This document shows positions 36,561-48,815 of a DNA stretch of 64,000 nucleotides, in pieces. This DNA is from Micropterus salmoides. Its lineage: Eukaryota; Chordata; Actinopteri; Centrarchiformes; Centrarchidae. Where the stretch lies: the NCBI RefSeq assembly GCF_014851395.1, contig NW_024042261.1:32379942-32443941 (forward strand), in the 5' to 3' direction. The notes beneath the pieces are model-generated. The model did no database searches and had not been told where the DNA came from. It was given only the letters and a program-made list of their open reading frames with translations. The stretch's first letter is position 1. Each line of letters opens with the position of its first letter. The translations under genes were made by a program, and so were the position numbers.

Positions 36561-38160
36561 TTTTTGCAAAGAGAGGGTCAATGTCCAGAGATTATTAAGA
36601 TGTGTTGCCAAGAAATAATGGGGTTCCAGCACATTACATACACCTCTCTATGTCATTAGGTTTTGTCAGGCATAAAAACACTCATTTTGCTAATATGGAC
36701 AAACCATTCTTCATTGGCATGGTAATGATTGGGGAACTGAGAGCAGTCCAATCAAGTCATCACTATGTCATGGATGACCAGGCTCATCTGCTATACCACC
36801 ATAGATGGCACTGTTGTACTGCTGACATGCTGACTGACAACACGCTGATGTGGAGCACAGATTGTGGTGTCACTCCAGATTTGTATATTTGCTGAGAAGC
36901 TGTGGTGCTGTGTGGATTAGCAGTTAAAGAATAAATATTGAAAAGCTTTCAAACAAATAAAACTTTCTGCTCGTTTATCTATTCACTTTGGTTATGTGTA
37001 AGATACCAAATTCATTTTGTTACAGTAATAAGTAGTGAAAGAACATGTAATGATTTAATATGATGTAAATATAAGGTACACACTTGGAATGCTTGGATGT
37101 TTGGCCAATGGGGAAAAAGACAATAACGTAAAATTCAAATGAGAGGGACTGAGGCACTTTGTGATTTGAGTGCTTATTTGCTGTGAATTATACATTGAAA
37201 CATGAGGTGTCATTAACCTTGACAAGCCTATTTTTGCCCTGTTATTCCAAGTTAAACATAGTTATGTATGCCTTTATTATAGTATGCGGCATGGGTTGAT
37301 TGTCAATTCAATCCCTCCTTCTGAGATTTCACTTGTTGAATATACTCATTATTGTGAGATTATGAAAGATCAGCAAAATCAAAAAATGCAATTAAAAAGA
37401 GAGTTTGAATTGTTTCCAAATAAAGCATATCAATAATGATTTGTATAATTACATATTTATCTGAAATGGATTTTGAATCTTCAAAATGGTAAATATGTCC
37501 TTCTGTGGGTGTTAGGTTGCATCACTATGAGTTTCAAAAGGATATAAAGCACTTCAACAAGCTAGCTATTGAGGTTAACAGACTAGACATTGCAGGCCAC
37601 ACAGACCTTCGCCAGGGCTGTGTGCCTGTCTAGTGGGTCTCCCGTTAACATAGTCATGTTTTAAAGAGCCTGGCTCCAAGGGACAGAAATGCTTTTCTCA
37701 TCAAATTTTGAATCCTTTGCTGAAAACAAAATCCAGAACACCTGGCTCTGAACTAACCCTAACCCTCATTTTGTTCTCCTCATTAGTTTGTAACAAAAAA
37801 ACAAATCTTATTCATTATATTCAATGATGGCAACAATGGCATTTTAGTTTGGAAACAAAATAAAATAAGAACTGTAAATAGAATATTGATGTAACTATAT
37901 TCTGAATTATGAAATGAAAACATAGAGCAACCATCCTTCACTGTCTGGGTGATAAGGATTACCTTTTTGCTCCAGCCATAACATGCATGTAAAGCAGTCG
38001 ACTCGACTCCAGTGCTTTGACTCTTTTCAGAGTGTCTCTCTCCTCTGATGTGCACGATCACACAGAAGTGTGATGTGTTGGGAGATCAAGGACGCTCATA
38101 CACTGTGAGACGGGCCTCATTAAGGCCAGAAAGTTCTAGTTTGGAGACGTTATCTATGCC

Positions 38161-38183
38161 ATATATATATATATATATATATA
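38161..38183 (+). repeat. (AT)n microsatellite
   Basis: A 23-nt uninterrupted AT dinucleotide run. It causes the artificial YIYIYI/IYIYIY frames on both strands. Confidence 0.95.
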
Positions 38184-39312
38184 CATGTGGGGCAAAGCAC
38201 CAAACTGTAAACATCAAAGTGACCATGGACTTATGTTCTCTGCTATGATTAAGACATTTGTGAATACATAGTTTACTTTGCAGAAACAAAAATCTTTTAA
38301 CCTATTAAGTTTGGTTTATCCAGTTTTACCAGTTCATATAACCTAGTTAATAAAATTGAAATGCATGACCACACTGCTACACACTGTCATGTAGGCAATG
38401 TGAGTGGAGACTGTAACCTTAATGGCCTATTCTTGAAATATCATTAAAAACACATCACGGAACTGAATTACTTCCAAGCGCCAGAGAGCTAAACCCTTTC
38501 AGCCAGACTTCACATTGTTTATATTGTCTAAATGCTTTCAACATATAATAATAACCACATTTCTGGCTGTGGCTGTGTAGTCTATTTCTTAAGGATATTT
38601 CTTTTCAGCTTGATAAGCAACAGAAAATTGGAAGAAAAAAAACTGAGTTTGCTTACAACTTGTCATAGCTAATGGTATACTTTATGTTTTATGTAGCCTA
38701 AGAAAAGAAGAAGGATTTTGATACAGATGCCATGTTGCTTCGTCCCCAAATAAACTGAAGAATTTTTATTACTTAATCCAAATTAATATGGCTGGACATG
38801 TCTCTTGATCATTTTCACTCACAAGGGAAATTTAAATTATATTATTTCCATTATAACATTAGAGATTAGTACATTATGTACTTGATAAAAGAAAATTTTA
38901 AATTTTATAGGTCACTCCAGGCTACCATCTTTTTTCGGATCAAGAAAAGAGAGTTTTAACAATAGACTGTATATAAAAAGGTTGTAACATGAGAAGAGTT
39001 CAATCGCAAAACGGTTTGCAACGGTTTCAGGATTGAGCGACATGTTTTCTTGAAACGTTGTGCAACGTTGTGCAAAGGGCTTCGAGGTACGTTTTCTTCC
39101 GTTTGGTGGGCGTGTCACAGGTGTTACCCAATCAACTTCGACAAGTTTGTAAACACATCCATGTTAGAAAGGCAGGAAAATGCAGTGCGCTTGCGTACAC
39201 AACAGTATGTTCAAGGCACCACCGAGCTCACAGGTCTGCATCAAATTAACATGCCAAGCCAAGATGCTATGTCTCAGCTGACATGGACCTGACCGGAGTT
39301 GCCAGAGATTAA
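38184..39312. other. Intergenic leading into the BEL/Pao fragment
   Basis: Unassigned up to about 39000. From 39000 to 39130, CGCAAAACGGTTTGCAACGG and ACGTTGTGCAACGTTGTGCA are GC-richer and repetitive and look like part of a separate mobile element. Bases 39130-39312 may belong to the retroelement, but the frame is broken by a stop (TAA at 39310-39312). Confidence 0.4.
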
Positions 39313-39978
39313 CATGTTTTCTGCGATGCTTCAGAGAAAGCCTATGGCTCAGTGGCTTATCTGAGGTCTGAGGACACCCAAGCTAACATTGAGGTCACTT
39401 TTGTCATGGCCAGTTCGCGAGTCGCCCCCAAGAAGCAGCAATCTGTGCCAAGATTAGACCTTTGTGCTGCAGTAACAGGCGCTCAGCTTGCTAAGCTTTT
39501 CAGGAATGGGCTTACTTTACCCATCACCAAACAACATACTGGACCGACTCCACTACCGTACTCAACTGGCTCCAGTTGGAGTCATGTAGATTCAAGGTCT
39601 TTGTGGGCGCAAGGGTTGCAGAGATCCAAGAGTTAACAGATCTACAGGCCTGGAGGTACGTGAATTGTGCCTACAATCCTGCAGATGACCTCACTAGAGG
39701 TAAGACCCTGTCAGATTTGGCCCAGCCTAATCGATGGAGCCAAGGTACCTGCATTTTTGCGGCGACCACCCAGTGAATGGCCAATCAAACCAACTTCCTG
39801 TCTTTCAGATGATACTGCTGAGCTCAAAAGATCTGTCTTATGTTGCATTACCACAGTGGGCGTTAACACAACAGTGCCTGACACGGCCCCGTTCAGTACT
39901 TGGAGTGAGCTACTGGATGCAATTGCACAGGGATTGCACGGGGCGGCTGGCACGGGGCGGCTTCCCCAAGTGACTTAG
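39313..39978 (+). pseudogene. BEL/Pao LTR retrotransposon pol fragment (RNase H region), broken
   Basis: Remnant of the pol polyprotein of a BEL/Pao retroelement. The first frame reads FCDASEKAYGSVAYL, then MASSRVAPKKQQSVPRLDL and GAQLAKLFRNGL. A frameshift near 39537 leads to the frame with WTDSTTVLNWL and AWRYVNCAYNPADDLTRG, and a second shift near 39745 leads to the frame ending at 39978. The acidic residues sit in RNase H-like positions. The second reads RLDL where, as I recall, the family usually has RLEL, a Glu-to-Asp change. No LTRs, gag, protease or complete integrase are visible nearby. It is a dead, truncated fragment; the three frames are described as they stand. Confidence 0.85.
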
Positions 39979-40689
39979 CACAGTTCTGAAAATATTAATC
40001 GAACAGATTAGACATAGTTTAGGCTACTCATGGACCTGTGATTGTAAAGTGACAGTCCGACTCAGTAAGCCTATGGCTATTAATGATTTTTTTTGCAGTG
40101 GAAAATGTGTCTAGTTTTAGACGTCTTTGTTACATAAATAAAATCTTGCTCATTTCGTATTTTATGAAATGCTGTCAAAACACAGACTATCAGCAGATAA
40201 TGAAAAACTCACTATTAAACTACATTTATTTGTTTTAGCTGCACCACAGTCATCCTCACTCAGAAATATTCACATCATATCCACATGATTACTATGATAG
40301 GAATGTTCAATCTGTGCGACTACAATATGAAAGGTTACTATTCAATGATCAGTTTTATACAGATTAGTTTAAACAGTAGCAGCACTGTAGCGCACCGTAA
40401 TTGTTTTTGTGCTGTTGCCAACCTGACAGCTGCTTTAATGTCCACAGAGTCACTGTGTTATAAAGGACAGTGTAGCTTACAGATTTTATTCTGTGCTGAG
40501 GATAAATTTACGATGTCCAAAGATAACTCTGTCCATACATCGATGATAGAATGGTCATAAAAGCGTCATGTTCAAGATCATGTTGGGGTAAAAAAATAAT
40601 AATTGCCTATCTAACCGCGATTTCGATGTTTCTAAAGACGTAACTGTGTTCCAGTATGTGCTTTGATATCGACAGTATGAATGAGGAAA
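39979..40689. other. Intergenic, unassigned
   Basis: AT-rich; no gene or clear repeat. The 40285-40560 open frame has no recognised motif. The last 80 bases (AACCGCGATTTCGATG, GATATCGACAGTATG) may already belong to the following repeat. Confidence 0.4.
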
Positions 40690-40905
40690 TGTCACACGGC
40701 TGCTTGAGGCTCCGCAGGAGGGGATGAGTCAGAGAGAAACTCAGCGTTTGTTGAAGTAGGTTAGGTTCACAGCGTAACTTGCCGGGGTTACAGACCTAGA
40801 GTTTATCTGATCTCGCTCTCTGAAACCAAAAACCCAGAGTTTCCCTCATCTCGGGCTAATCTTACTCAGAGTTTTCACTAAACCCGCTTTCTGAAACAGG
40901 CCTCA
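40690..40905 (+). repeat. Teleost interspersed repeat (non-coding)
   Basis: Recognised phrases: CACAGCGTAACTTGCCGGGG, CTCGCTCTCTGAAAC, AAAACCCAGAGTTTCCCTCA and CTAAACCCGCTTTCTGAAAC with AGGCCT. The internal repetition of CTCTGAAAC and CAGAGTTT is typical of this element, which I know from many teleost genomes but cannot name. Confidence 0.55.
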
Positions 40906-40964
40906 GGTGTCATTCAAATGAGAGTTGTGAAAGTCTGGCAGAAAAACAATGACGTGTAAGTAAC

Positions 40965-41160
40965 TGACAGTGGCTAGCATAGCTACGCTAGGTAACGTTA
41001 TTGCATCTTTGCTAACTCCCTGAAACAACACAATAACGTATTTCACTGTGGCCTTGGTCATATTTGAATAATAAATGTTATCTTGTAACGTTAGCAGTGC
41101 AGCTTACAACATTGTCAACGGTTGCTTTGTTGTTTAACGTTAGCTAAGCCTTTACTTGGC
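40965..41160. repeat. Possible repeat with GTTAGC/AACGTTA motifs
   Basis: GGCTAGCATAGCTACGCTAG, GGTAACGTTATTGC, TTGTAACGTTAGCAG and TTTAACGTTAGCTAAGCC lie in less than 200 bp. Dense AACGTTA/GCTAGC words are characteristic of teleost repeat DNA. Boundaries and family are unknown. Confidence 0.35.
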
Positions 41161-41199
41161 TTGTAAAATGTAAAGTCTTTTCAAACATTTTTCTACAAG

Positions 41200-44100
41200 C
41201 TAAAGATGCGGTGATGTGCAAAAACACTAAATACATTTTAGCTTAGGCACTGACTTACTAACATATAATACAATATGTGTGTTTTCAGTTCCTTTACTAT
41301 ATGGAAGTCATGGCTGACTTCAGGTCTTGGACACCAGGTCATGTTGCCAGAAGATATGAAACTTCTTCTCTTGGGTGAGTTTCTGGCTTGCAAATACATG
41401 TGCAATACAAGGCCTGTAATCAGCTTCCTTTCCCAAATATCTTATGCTCATCTCATACTTTTACCTACGTGGTTTAGTTACATAACTCTGTGAATGAGTT
41501 GGGCACTGTGGCTGTGTACAAAAGTATAATTAATGTCTGGTTTCATTTTAAATTGTATTAATTCTGTTTATTTGACAATAATTGTCTTCGGTGGGATTTA
41601 ATTGAAATATTTAACATGAAATGTCAATTTTAGAATATATTTTGCTAAGCCATGTTCATTCTCTACATCAAATTGCTTAATCTTTCTATTCGAGCCTGCT
41701 CACAACTGTCAATCTTGTTCCCTAAAGTCAATTACTTTCATTAAAAACGATACTAAACTGCATTTGAGGTAGCTGTAAGATATCACATCCAGATCTTGTC
41801 ATATCACTTATGATCCCAGTGAAGATGCAACAAAGCCATTTAAGAGAGGATGACTGAGCAGCATTGGTAATTTTTAGTTTAGTTGAAGCCCACACCTTTA
41901 CAGTTGCTATATGAACATCACACACTACTTCTTGCACTGGAACAAAATGTTTGTTTTGTTTATAAATATTTATTACCCCATGTTGAAACTGGTGAAATAC
42001 AACTTATCATACAGCTACTTTATGATTTCGCAACATATATAAAATAAAAGAAACAACCTAACTATTGACTGGGATTATATCATGCATTCAGTGAAAAAAG
42101 GCAGCAGTTCCAATTGCTTTTGTAAAAGCACTACCATTTTAATGAAATTCTAATTTCCTTACTGTACTCTAGATCCACATAATTGAAAACACAGAAAAAA
42201 TAGACTATTTCTAAATCCTTTCAAAATCTAGCAAACATTAGTTTGACATTCTGATGAAATTGATAAATCTTGACTCATCTGCTACTCTAATTTGGGTGCT
42301 TTGGAAATGTCTTACCTACTGTATCCCATTAACGTCAATCAATGGATTATATAACATTACGACATGTCAGTGATCATTTCAATTCATCACAGACTTAATC
42401 ACATGTTTTCTTTTTCTTTTTGTAAATTTAGGGAGATCTCAAATGTCTCTCTCTAAACTGGGAAAAGAAGTTAATCAAATAAAGTGGTATTGAGCATATC
42501 AATCATCTGGCCTCTTTGAGGGTCCATGCTGACTACCAGAGCACGTGTCATCATTCATTTTCAGCCAATTCACTTGATGAATAAACATCCCAGCAGAGTG
42601 TTTGGCACCCATTTTTCATTTACATAAATTTAAGGTGAAATATTCAAAGCCCACCTTTACCGCAAGACAGCCTTCAGTCCTTATGTTGTGACAACCACCT
42701 CCAATGACTGCTTTGCAAGGTGGGCTTATACATATACAGGCCTTATTTGATTGCTTACATACATATTTACAGTGTAACGTTAATTGCTTACTATAATGGC
42801 AAGATCTGATCCTACTCACAGTGATTGGCATGATTTCCCAAGACAAGCACTAATTTACATGTCATTTTTGTAATAATGCTGTGATTATGTACATTTGTCA
42901 AATGGCTATGAAATGCCTGTTGTCGCTAATTTGCTTCCATTCAGACTGCGGCCGAGATAGCATATGTATTCCTGCAATGCTAGTTTGTGCATATTCAGTA
43001 TGTAACTAGGAACCTTTTGCAAGCACTGGTTTCTGTTGTCAGTAATTTGCATCACACCTAAATATACATCTATTCTATCTGCTATTGACAAATTAATAAT
43101 CTCCACTTAATTTAGCATCAGCTTGAATGCAAAAATACAAATAATATTTATTTTTTACATAATTGTAAATATAATTGTCAAGGGGTTAGTTAAGGTTAGG
43201 GTGAGTTGTTTTGATTTAAAGTAGGTTTTAAAACATTATTTTGATTAAGCTTAGAATCACTTTGGTCATTGTTTGGTTTGAAAAAAATGCCTGCCATCTT
43301 TCTACATTGAAATGAATAAGGAACATTTGTTTCCTTAAATAACTGCGTAACTCGGTAAGTACAGGTTTGATTGACGTCTAATGTACTTTATGGATAATGA
43401 AAGATGATATTCTCTGAACTATATTACTGTGAACTATATATGAGGTTGTCATGATTTGCTGTAGTTAAACTTCTGACTTCGATATTGGTAGACTTTAGCA
43501 AAGATCTAGACAGCTTTGTGCTGTGACTAACATAATTTTAACTTTCAGTTAGGGGAGAAAATATAAAACAATAGTGAGCAGTCAAGAGAAAGTCAGACCT
43601 AATGTGAAGTGTGTTCTGTTAACAAAAATGAGACCACTCATGAAAGCAAGCACAGGGCTATAGTAGGTGGTAAAAATGACACCCACTGTATTTTCACTGC
43701 ATCACTGTGTGCGATATGGACACCAGCTGCTTCAGAAATATTACGCAAAGTATATGTCGGTGGGGGATGGGGTAAAGGGCAGATCTGAATTTCAGACCGA
43801 GGCAGTCAGAGGAAGACTACAGAAAAGGCTGCAGTCAGATAGATCCCTTATTTGTTTATTACAGACCTGATGGAAAATAAGATACATTGAGAATGGCAAT
43901 TTAATTTCAAATGGTTGTACAGAATTCTAGCTTGTGTTGCAGCAATAGCTCATTATTAACACCTGTCTGATAAAAAAAGAAGTGTTGAAATGCTTCTTTG
44001 AAACACACAGTACATTCAGAGGCTTTTTAACGAGTTAGCTGTCAAGACGATCAAAAACAGTACCACCAGGCAATTGCACATTTGCTGTCTTCAACATAAC

Positions 44101-46490
44101 AGACTTTAGCATCTGTGCTTGAATCTATCCTCCTCTCAGTGCAACTGTTTATTAATTCTGACTTTACTGAACATGCTTACATCAGTGTGTGTAATATTTA
44201 CAAGTTATGCCAACAATCACGGGGCATGGAAAACTAAAAGCGACAATATTACTTTCTGGGATGTCTGAAAATCACAGGATGGCTTCAACATTAATTGCCA
44301 CAATGAGACCTATTTTGTGACTGGGTTTGCATGATTTAAAATAGTGTATGTCTTCAATTTGTGCATTAACACTTAGGCTTCATATTCATCTTAGATTCCT
44401 TATATTTCATGGCTTATTGACCTTGTCACATCCCCTAGTTTTTACATTATTTTGCTATGAGATGAAACTGACATTTTGTCACGCGGTCCAGAAAGCCTCC
44501 ATGGAGGTTTTCAGTCTCCTGATTCATCTATGCATTACTGCTTCTAATAAATGAAAAGAAATGTCCTCAATCTCAAAGTCACCTCCGAGCTCTAATATAG
44601 CCGGTTTTGTAGATTGCATGCAAGCCTGTGCTTTTAGATTGGCAGGCTTTATTTTTAGTACTTGTTTTGAGGTAGTGAGTGGCTGTAAGGCACAAACTGG
44701 TTGTAGACTTGACTGAGACTCAAATTGTCATTTCGAAAGTGACAAGGTGCTGATTTGCCTGCCTGGCACTGAGCGATTGGACATCACTGTTGACAAATGG
44801 GCAGTGGAACAAAACTGGCAGGATGCTAGGGAAGACAAAATGCCTTCAGGCAGAGTTTTTTTCTCTATGTGTTATCACAGCTGGACGACAGCTAGTTAAA
44901 ATTCTTGAATTTACTGATCTTATGTTGTTGGCTGTTGTTTCTGTGTTAAGTAACACCTGTTGCAAACATTTGCAAAATACTAAACATACTAAAATGGAAA
45001 CTAAATTGATAAATAACCTTAAAATTTTAAGAAAAACTAACACAAAAATCTATAACTCAAAGATCGAGCAAGGATCATTTTCAAACTACAGTAATCCTAA
45101 TCTGCACCTCCTTATTTATAGACAGGGACATATTAAAATGCAGGTATCACTCCAATAAGTGACATTTTCCATGGCTGAATCAGGCTGGTAGCCTACCCGA
45201 CATGACTTTGGCAGACTGTGGTTTCTATCACATCACATCATCCTGTTGAGAGCTAATGCATTATTCAATCCCTGTATGGTTCGAGAGTAGAATAAGAGTA
45301 GGAGACCCATTCACACCCATTCGCCAAAGGTCCGATCAGATCCTGGTACCTACCCCACGTTTACAAAACAAATACTGCAGGCAGAATGTGACTAGGTATC
45401 CCTCCCAGGAAACCCTTACTGGATGTATTTTGAAGACTCATCTTGCAGTGGTAATGCATTTCCCCTGTCTCACCGTCTGCCTCTGCTCTTGCAAGAAAGC
45501 AATTTAATGAAAAAGGAAAAGGAGAAAACGTGTTGAATTTCAGCTGCCTCTGGGTCAAAACCAATCTCAGTTATTGTTGCAAATAATACTGAACTTATTG
45601 AATTAAAAGTGAAACTGCAGTTTGAACATATGTAAAATATAAACTGCACAACGGCATGTATTTTCTGTTACACTCTATCAATTAATGTAGGTGTTTATAC
45701 ATGGTTTCAGATTGTTACCTGAATGTTTTATTTATATGCATAATTGTTATTGATTTGTTGATTGATTGTTCAGATGACTGCTGAAATGGTGGCTGTAACT
45801 GCTTGTAGAGATCATTTCATAGTGAGACTAATGACACCACTATTAGCATTGTAGTAACTGGAAAAGAGATCACATACTCACAGGACAAGATCATATAGGT
45901 TTTCATTTTATATTGAAATAAATTTCATTAGTTGCCACACACATTGTTGTCTCGTCACCAGATAATAAGCAGCTGGACCTCTGCTTTAAAACTGAGGACA
46001 TTAAATCCTCCTGACCCACAGCAGCTCACCTTAAACTTGTGAGCATGTTGTAGCAGAACAGCTCACACCTCCCATTAGGTGAGAGGTGAGGAACCAATTA
46101 CCTGGAGATATGTCTCAGGGCCAAAAATATCATTGTCAGCTTGTCACAATGTGAGAAATGGGGGGGTTACAAATCGCAAGGTAACATGACAGATTGTGTT
46201 ATCTTTTCGTTTTCTCTCCAGATCTGATAGAACAGATAGTAGGACCCACACAGTACACATGACATTATACTGTAACATCACTTAAGACTTCTGTGAAAAC
46301 CTGTTGATCAATAAATGTTTAATACTTACTGTTCAGGTTAGTCACTTCACTGGAAAGTATGAGTCAGTTAGATGGGATGCAACTTCTTGCTCAAGAGAAC
46401 TACAGCAGGATGGATTCTTGACAACAAGGTGAAAGGTACTTCAGTCTCTTTACACCACATGATAATAGTTCCTCCCACTACATAATAGTA
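41200..46490. other. Repeat-poor intergenic block
   Basis: More than 5 kb without a recognised gene or mobile element. Blocks at 42480-42850 and 44580-44830 are less AT-rich, ordered and non-repetitive, and could be conserved elements. The 122-aa open frame at 44790-45158 lacks any motif and its lysine/asparagine-rich end reflects base composition. Confidence 0.45.
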
Positions 46491-46494
46491 CTTA

Positions 46495-46860
46495 CTAGGG
46501 CTGTGATGAGAGGGGTGTCAGGTGAAATTCTGTCTCGCGAGACACATTTGACATTTTCCACACCCTCTCATGCCATACATTAATTTTGTCATGCAGCGAA
46601 AAACAAATGTATAAGTGATAACGTCAAGTCGCGGAACAGATAAGCTCCACCCGGCTGATGCAAAACCGCTGTACTTTGTGATAGTAATCAAGTGAATCAA
46701 GCTCTTGCGCTGTGAGTTGCAGCCAGCTTATGATAGAGTGGTAACGAAGCTGTTAGACTACTGCAATATAAACATCTAAAAACTAGACGTAAACTTGCTC
46801 TGTTTGGGACTGTGAGCTGCACTTTATCAGAGGTGGTAAAGTTAACGTGTGTGGATTTTG
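46495..46860. repeat. Possible DNA-transposon remnant
   Basis: The block contains TAGGGCTGTGATGAG, TCTCGCGAGACACATTTGAC (with the palindrome TCTCGCGAGA), GTCAAGTCGCGGAACAG and CTTTATCAGAGGTGGTAAAG. CpG content and style differ from the flanks and resemble decayed teleost DNA transposons. Ends and family were not determined. It abuts the SINE at 46901. Confidence 0.3.
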
Positions 46861-46900
46861 TGGTGAGATTTCTTCATGATGGTATTACATGAGAAATGGG

Positions 46901-47238
46901 GTGGCAGTAGCTCAGTCAGTAAGGACATGGCTTGGAAACCGGAGGGTTGCCCGGTTTCGAGTCTAGCTCGGACCAGAGTAATGGAGTGTGGACTGGTAGC
47001 TGGAGAGGTGCCACTTCTCATCCTGGGCACCGCCGAAGGTGGTCTTGAGCAAGCCCCTGAACCCCCAGCTGCTCAGGGCGCTGCACTGAGTGGCGGCCCA
47101 GTCACTCTGACATTTCTGTGTTGTTGCATGTGCGTGTGTGTATTTCAGACTGCGTGTATCTACACTAATAACAATAATAACACCAGAGTGAAAAAATATT
47201 GAATTTCCCCTTGTGGGATTAATAAAGTATATCTTCTT
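46901..47238 (+). mobile_element. tRNA-derived SINE with LINE-like tail
   Basis: The tRNA-like head has an A box (TAGCTCAGTCAGTAAGG, 46908-46924) and a B box (GGTTTCGAGTC, 46953-46963), spaced as in a Pol III promoter. The body has GGTCTTGAGCAAGCCCCTGA and CAGCTGCTCAGGGCGCTGCA. It ends with AATTTCCCCTTGTGGGATTA, ATAAAGTATATCTT: a Rex1-like LINE tail that would allow mobilisation in trans. It looks near full length. The head is a SINE promoter, not a functional tRNA gene. No target duplication could be fixed. Confidence 0.8.
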
Positions 47239-47342
47239 GAAGAAGTAGATATACTGAAGAAGAAGATATAATTTCTATCTTTCGCTTTTCTGTGACTCAC
47301 TCTGAATGCAGTCTTTTGTCAGAGAGTGTTATTTGGGATGCT

Positions 47343-48815
47343 TTAAAGAGGTGGTATTATGCTCATTTTCAGGTTCAAAATTTTATTTGGGGGTTGTACC
47401 AGAACAAGTTTACATGGTTTCATTTTTAAAAAACACCATATTTTTCCTCATACTGCACATTGCTGCAGCTCCTCTTTTCACCCTATGTGTTGTACGCTCC
47501 GCTCTTTAGCTACAGAGTGATGCATCTTACTTGTACAAAATCTTTGTTGGGAGTTGGGCTGTTCCCAGGTAAGGACTACAACCAATCAGAAGCAGGGAAG
47601 GGCGGGTCGTAAGAAACAAGGTAGTTGATCCAAATCAAAGCTGCTTCAGACTGCGACCGTAACCTAGAAGATGGTATAAGTTACTCAAGTCCACAACCAC
47701 ACAACATCATTGTTCCACATCTTACCATCAGGACTAAACGTTGAACTGTTGCCGGTGTACTGACGATCTATGCTGCCTTGCCAAAAAATGCTACCATAGC
47801 GCAAATCGATAGACTCGACTCTACTCGGCCCTGCTCCGTTTTCCATTGCCGATAGTACCCAGAGACAGTACGTAGCTAGTCGTCAATGCGACGCCGCACA
47901 GAACTGCCGTGACGTAATGTTCAATGCGACACACAAACCAGTTCTTAAAATATATCTATGGTTAAAACGTTTCAACATTACTCAGAATGTAAAGACAGAT
48001 AAGCGGTATGAAAACCTTCTAGCTGTGTTTTCCTCTGCCATTGTTGCTGCAGCGGTCTGTGTGACGGCGGGAGCAGAGGGCTCTGTGAGCGGGCGGCTGG
48101 CCGGGCCTCACACGCTCCTCCCATGGGTTGGCACAGGCATCCCACGCAGCCACTTGCGGAGCTCCTCAACTCCAAAAATATTCAAGCATTTTTGTTCCGC
48201 CATCACTTCTCATAAAACTGTCAATATTTGAAATCTACACAGTTGATTTCTCACCTCAAAACTTCTCAGAAGTGGATTTAGAGATGAAATTCCATATGAA
48301 AACTGTAAAATATAAAACTTTCTGTTGCTGGCCTCTGTCTGGCGAACGCAATGATGATGCAGTGAATAGTGTATATTCTCTCTGACCAATCAGCAGTCTG
48401 TCGTGTTTTCACATTACATTTTAGTATCCCTCAGCTCGCTTGGAACCTCAACGGAGGTGAGGTGATACGAAAAAAAGTACCTGGAAGCAGATGCAGACAA
48501 CATTTCTTCAATGGAAACCCAAACAAAGGTGAGTCAAGCCAAAGGACCTCCGCTCAGACTAGCTTGGTTTGAGGGCGTGCCTGACCCCGGAAGCTGCTTG
48601 GCAAGCTTTATGACGCGTTTTCAATGTGATGTCACAAGTAAAGGAAGTGAAGGGCTGGACTACAAACGAGCTGTTTTCAAGTGGTTCAGAGCAGAGTTTC
48701 CTTTGGGCTGGACTTTGGGCCTTTTCACTTTGCAAACCTGTTACATGCACAAAACAGATCTATAACTCAATAAAGGAGAGGGAAAAAGCCAAAAAGCATA
48801 ATACCACCTCTTTAA
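47343..48815 (+). mobile_element. DNA transposon with perfect terminal inverted repeats and TTAA flanks
   Basis: The 21 bp at 47343-47363 (TTAA, then AGAGGTGGTATTATGCT) are the exact reverse complement of 48795-48815. TTAA at 47343-47346 and 48812-48815 is consistent with a TTAA target duplication (piggyBac or Kolobok type), giving a 1,465-bp element. No transposase ORF is present, so it is non-autonomous. Internal phrases (GTTGTACCAGAACAAGTTTA, CAATCAGAAGCAG, ACATGCACAAAACAGA, CAATAAAGGAGAGGG) belong to a very common teleost element that I recall as shorter, fitting the nested insertion listed next. Confidence 0.85.
47805..48490 (+). mobile_element. Probable nested DNA element inside the TTAA element
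   Basis: Between the two recognisable halves of the host element lies sequence of different style: CGACTCTACTCGGCCCTG, CGTTTTCCATTGCCG, ATAGTACCCAGAGACAGTAC at the left, and GGAACCTCAACGGAGGTGAG, AAAGTACCTGGAAGCAG at the right. GTACC-rich ends are typical of another teleost non-autonomous element. Exact ends and target duplication are not resolved. Confidence 0.4.

Larger units (their letters stand above)
30731..38160. other. Long repeat-poor, gene-free block
   Basis: About 7.4 kb in which I recognise no mobile element and no coding sequence, in contrast to the repeat-rich DNA to the left. It contains many TAATTA/ATTAAT cores. Three sub-blocks are listed separately. Two telomere-like AACCCT units at 37754-37767 are too few to matter. 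Confidence 0.5.

Noticed and set aside
37754..37767. Telomere-like TAACCCTAACCCT
   Set aside because: Only two units; not an interstitial telomeric array.
44790..45158. 122-aa open frame on the plus strand
   Set aside because: Composition follows local AT richness and no domain is recognised; no good start context or neighbouring exon.
46908..46963. Possible tRNA gene from A and B boxes
   Set aside because: The boxes belong to the head of a SINE whose body and LINE-like tail follow directly; no complete tRNA fold is evident.
47917..48385. Overlapping open frames in GC-richer DNA
   Set aside because: They lie inside the nested DNA element and show no protein family signature.
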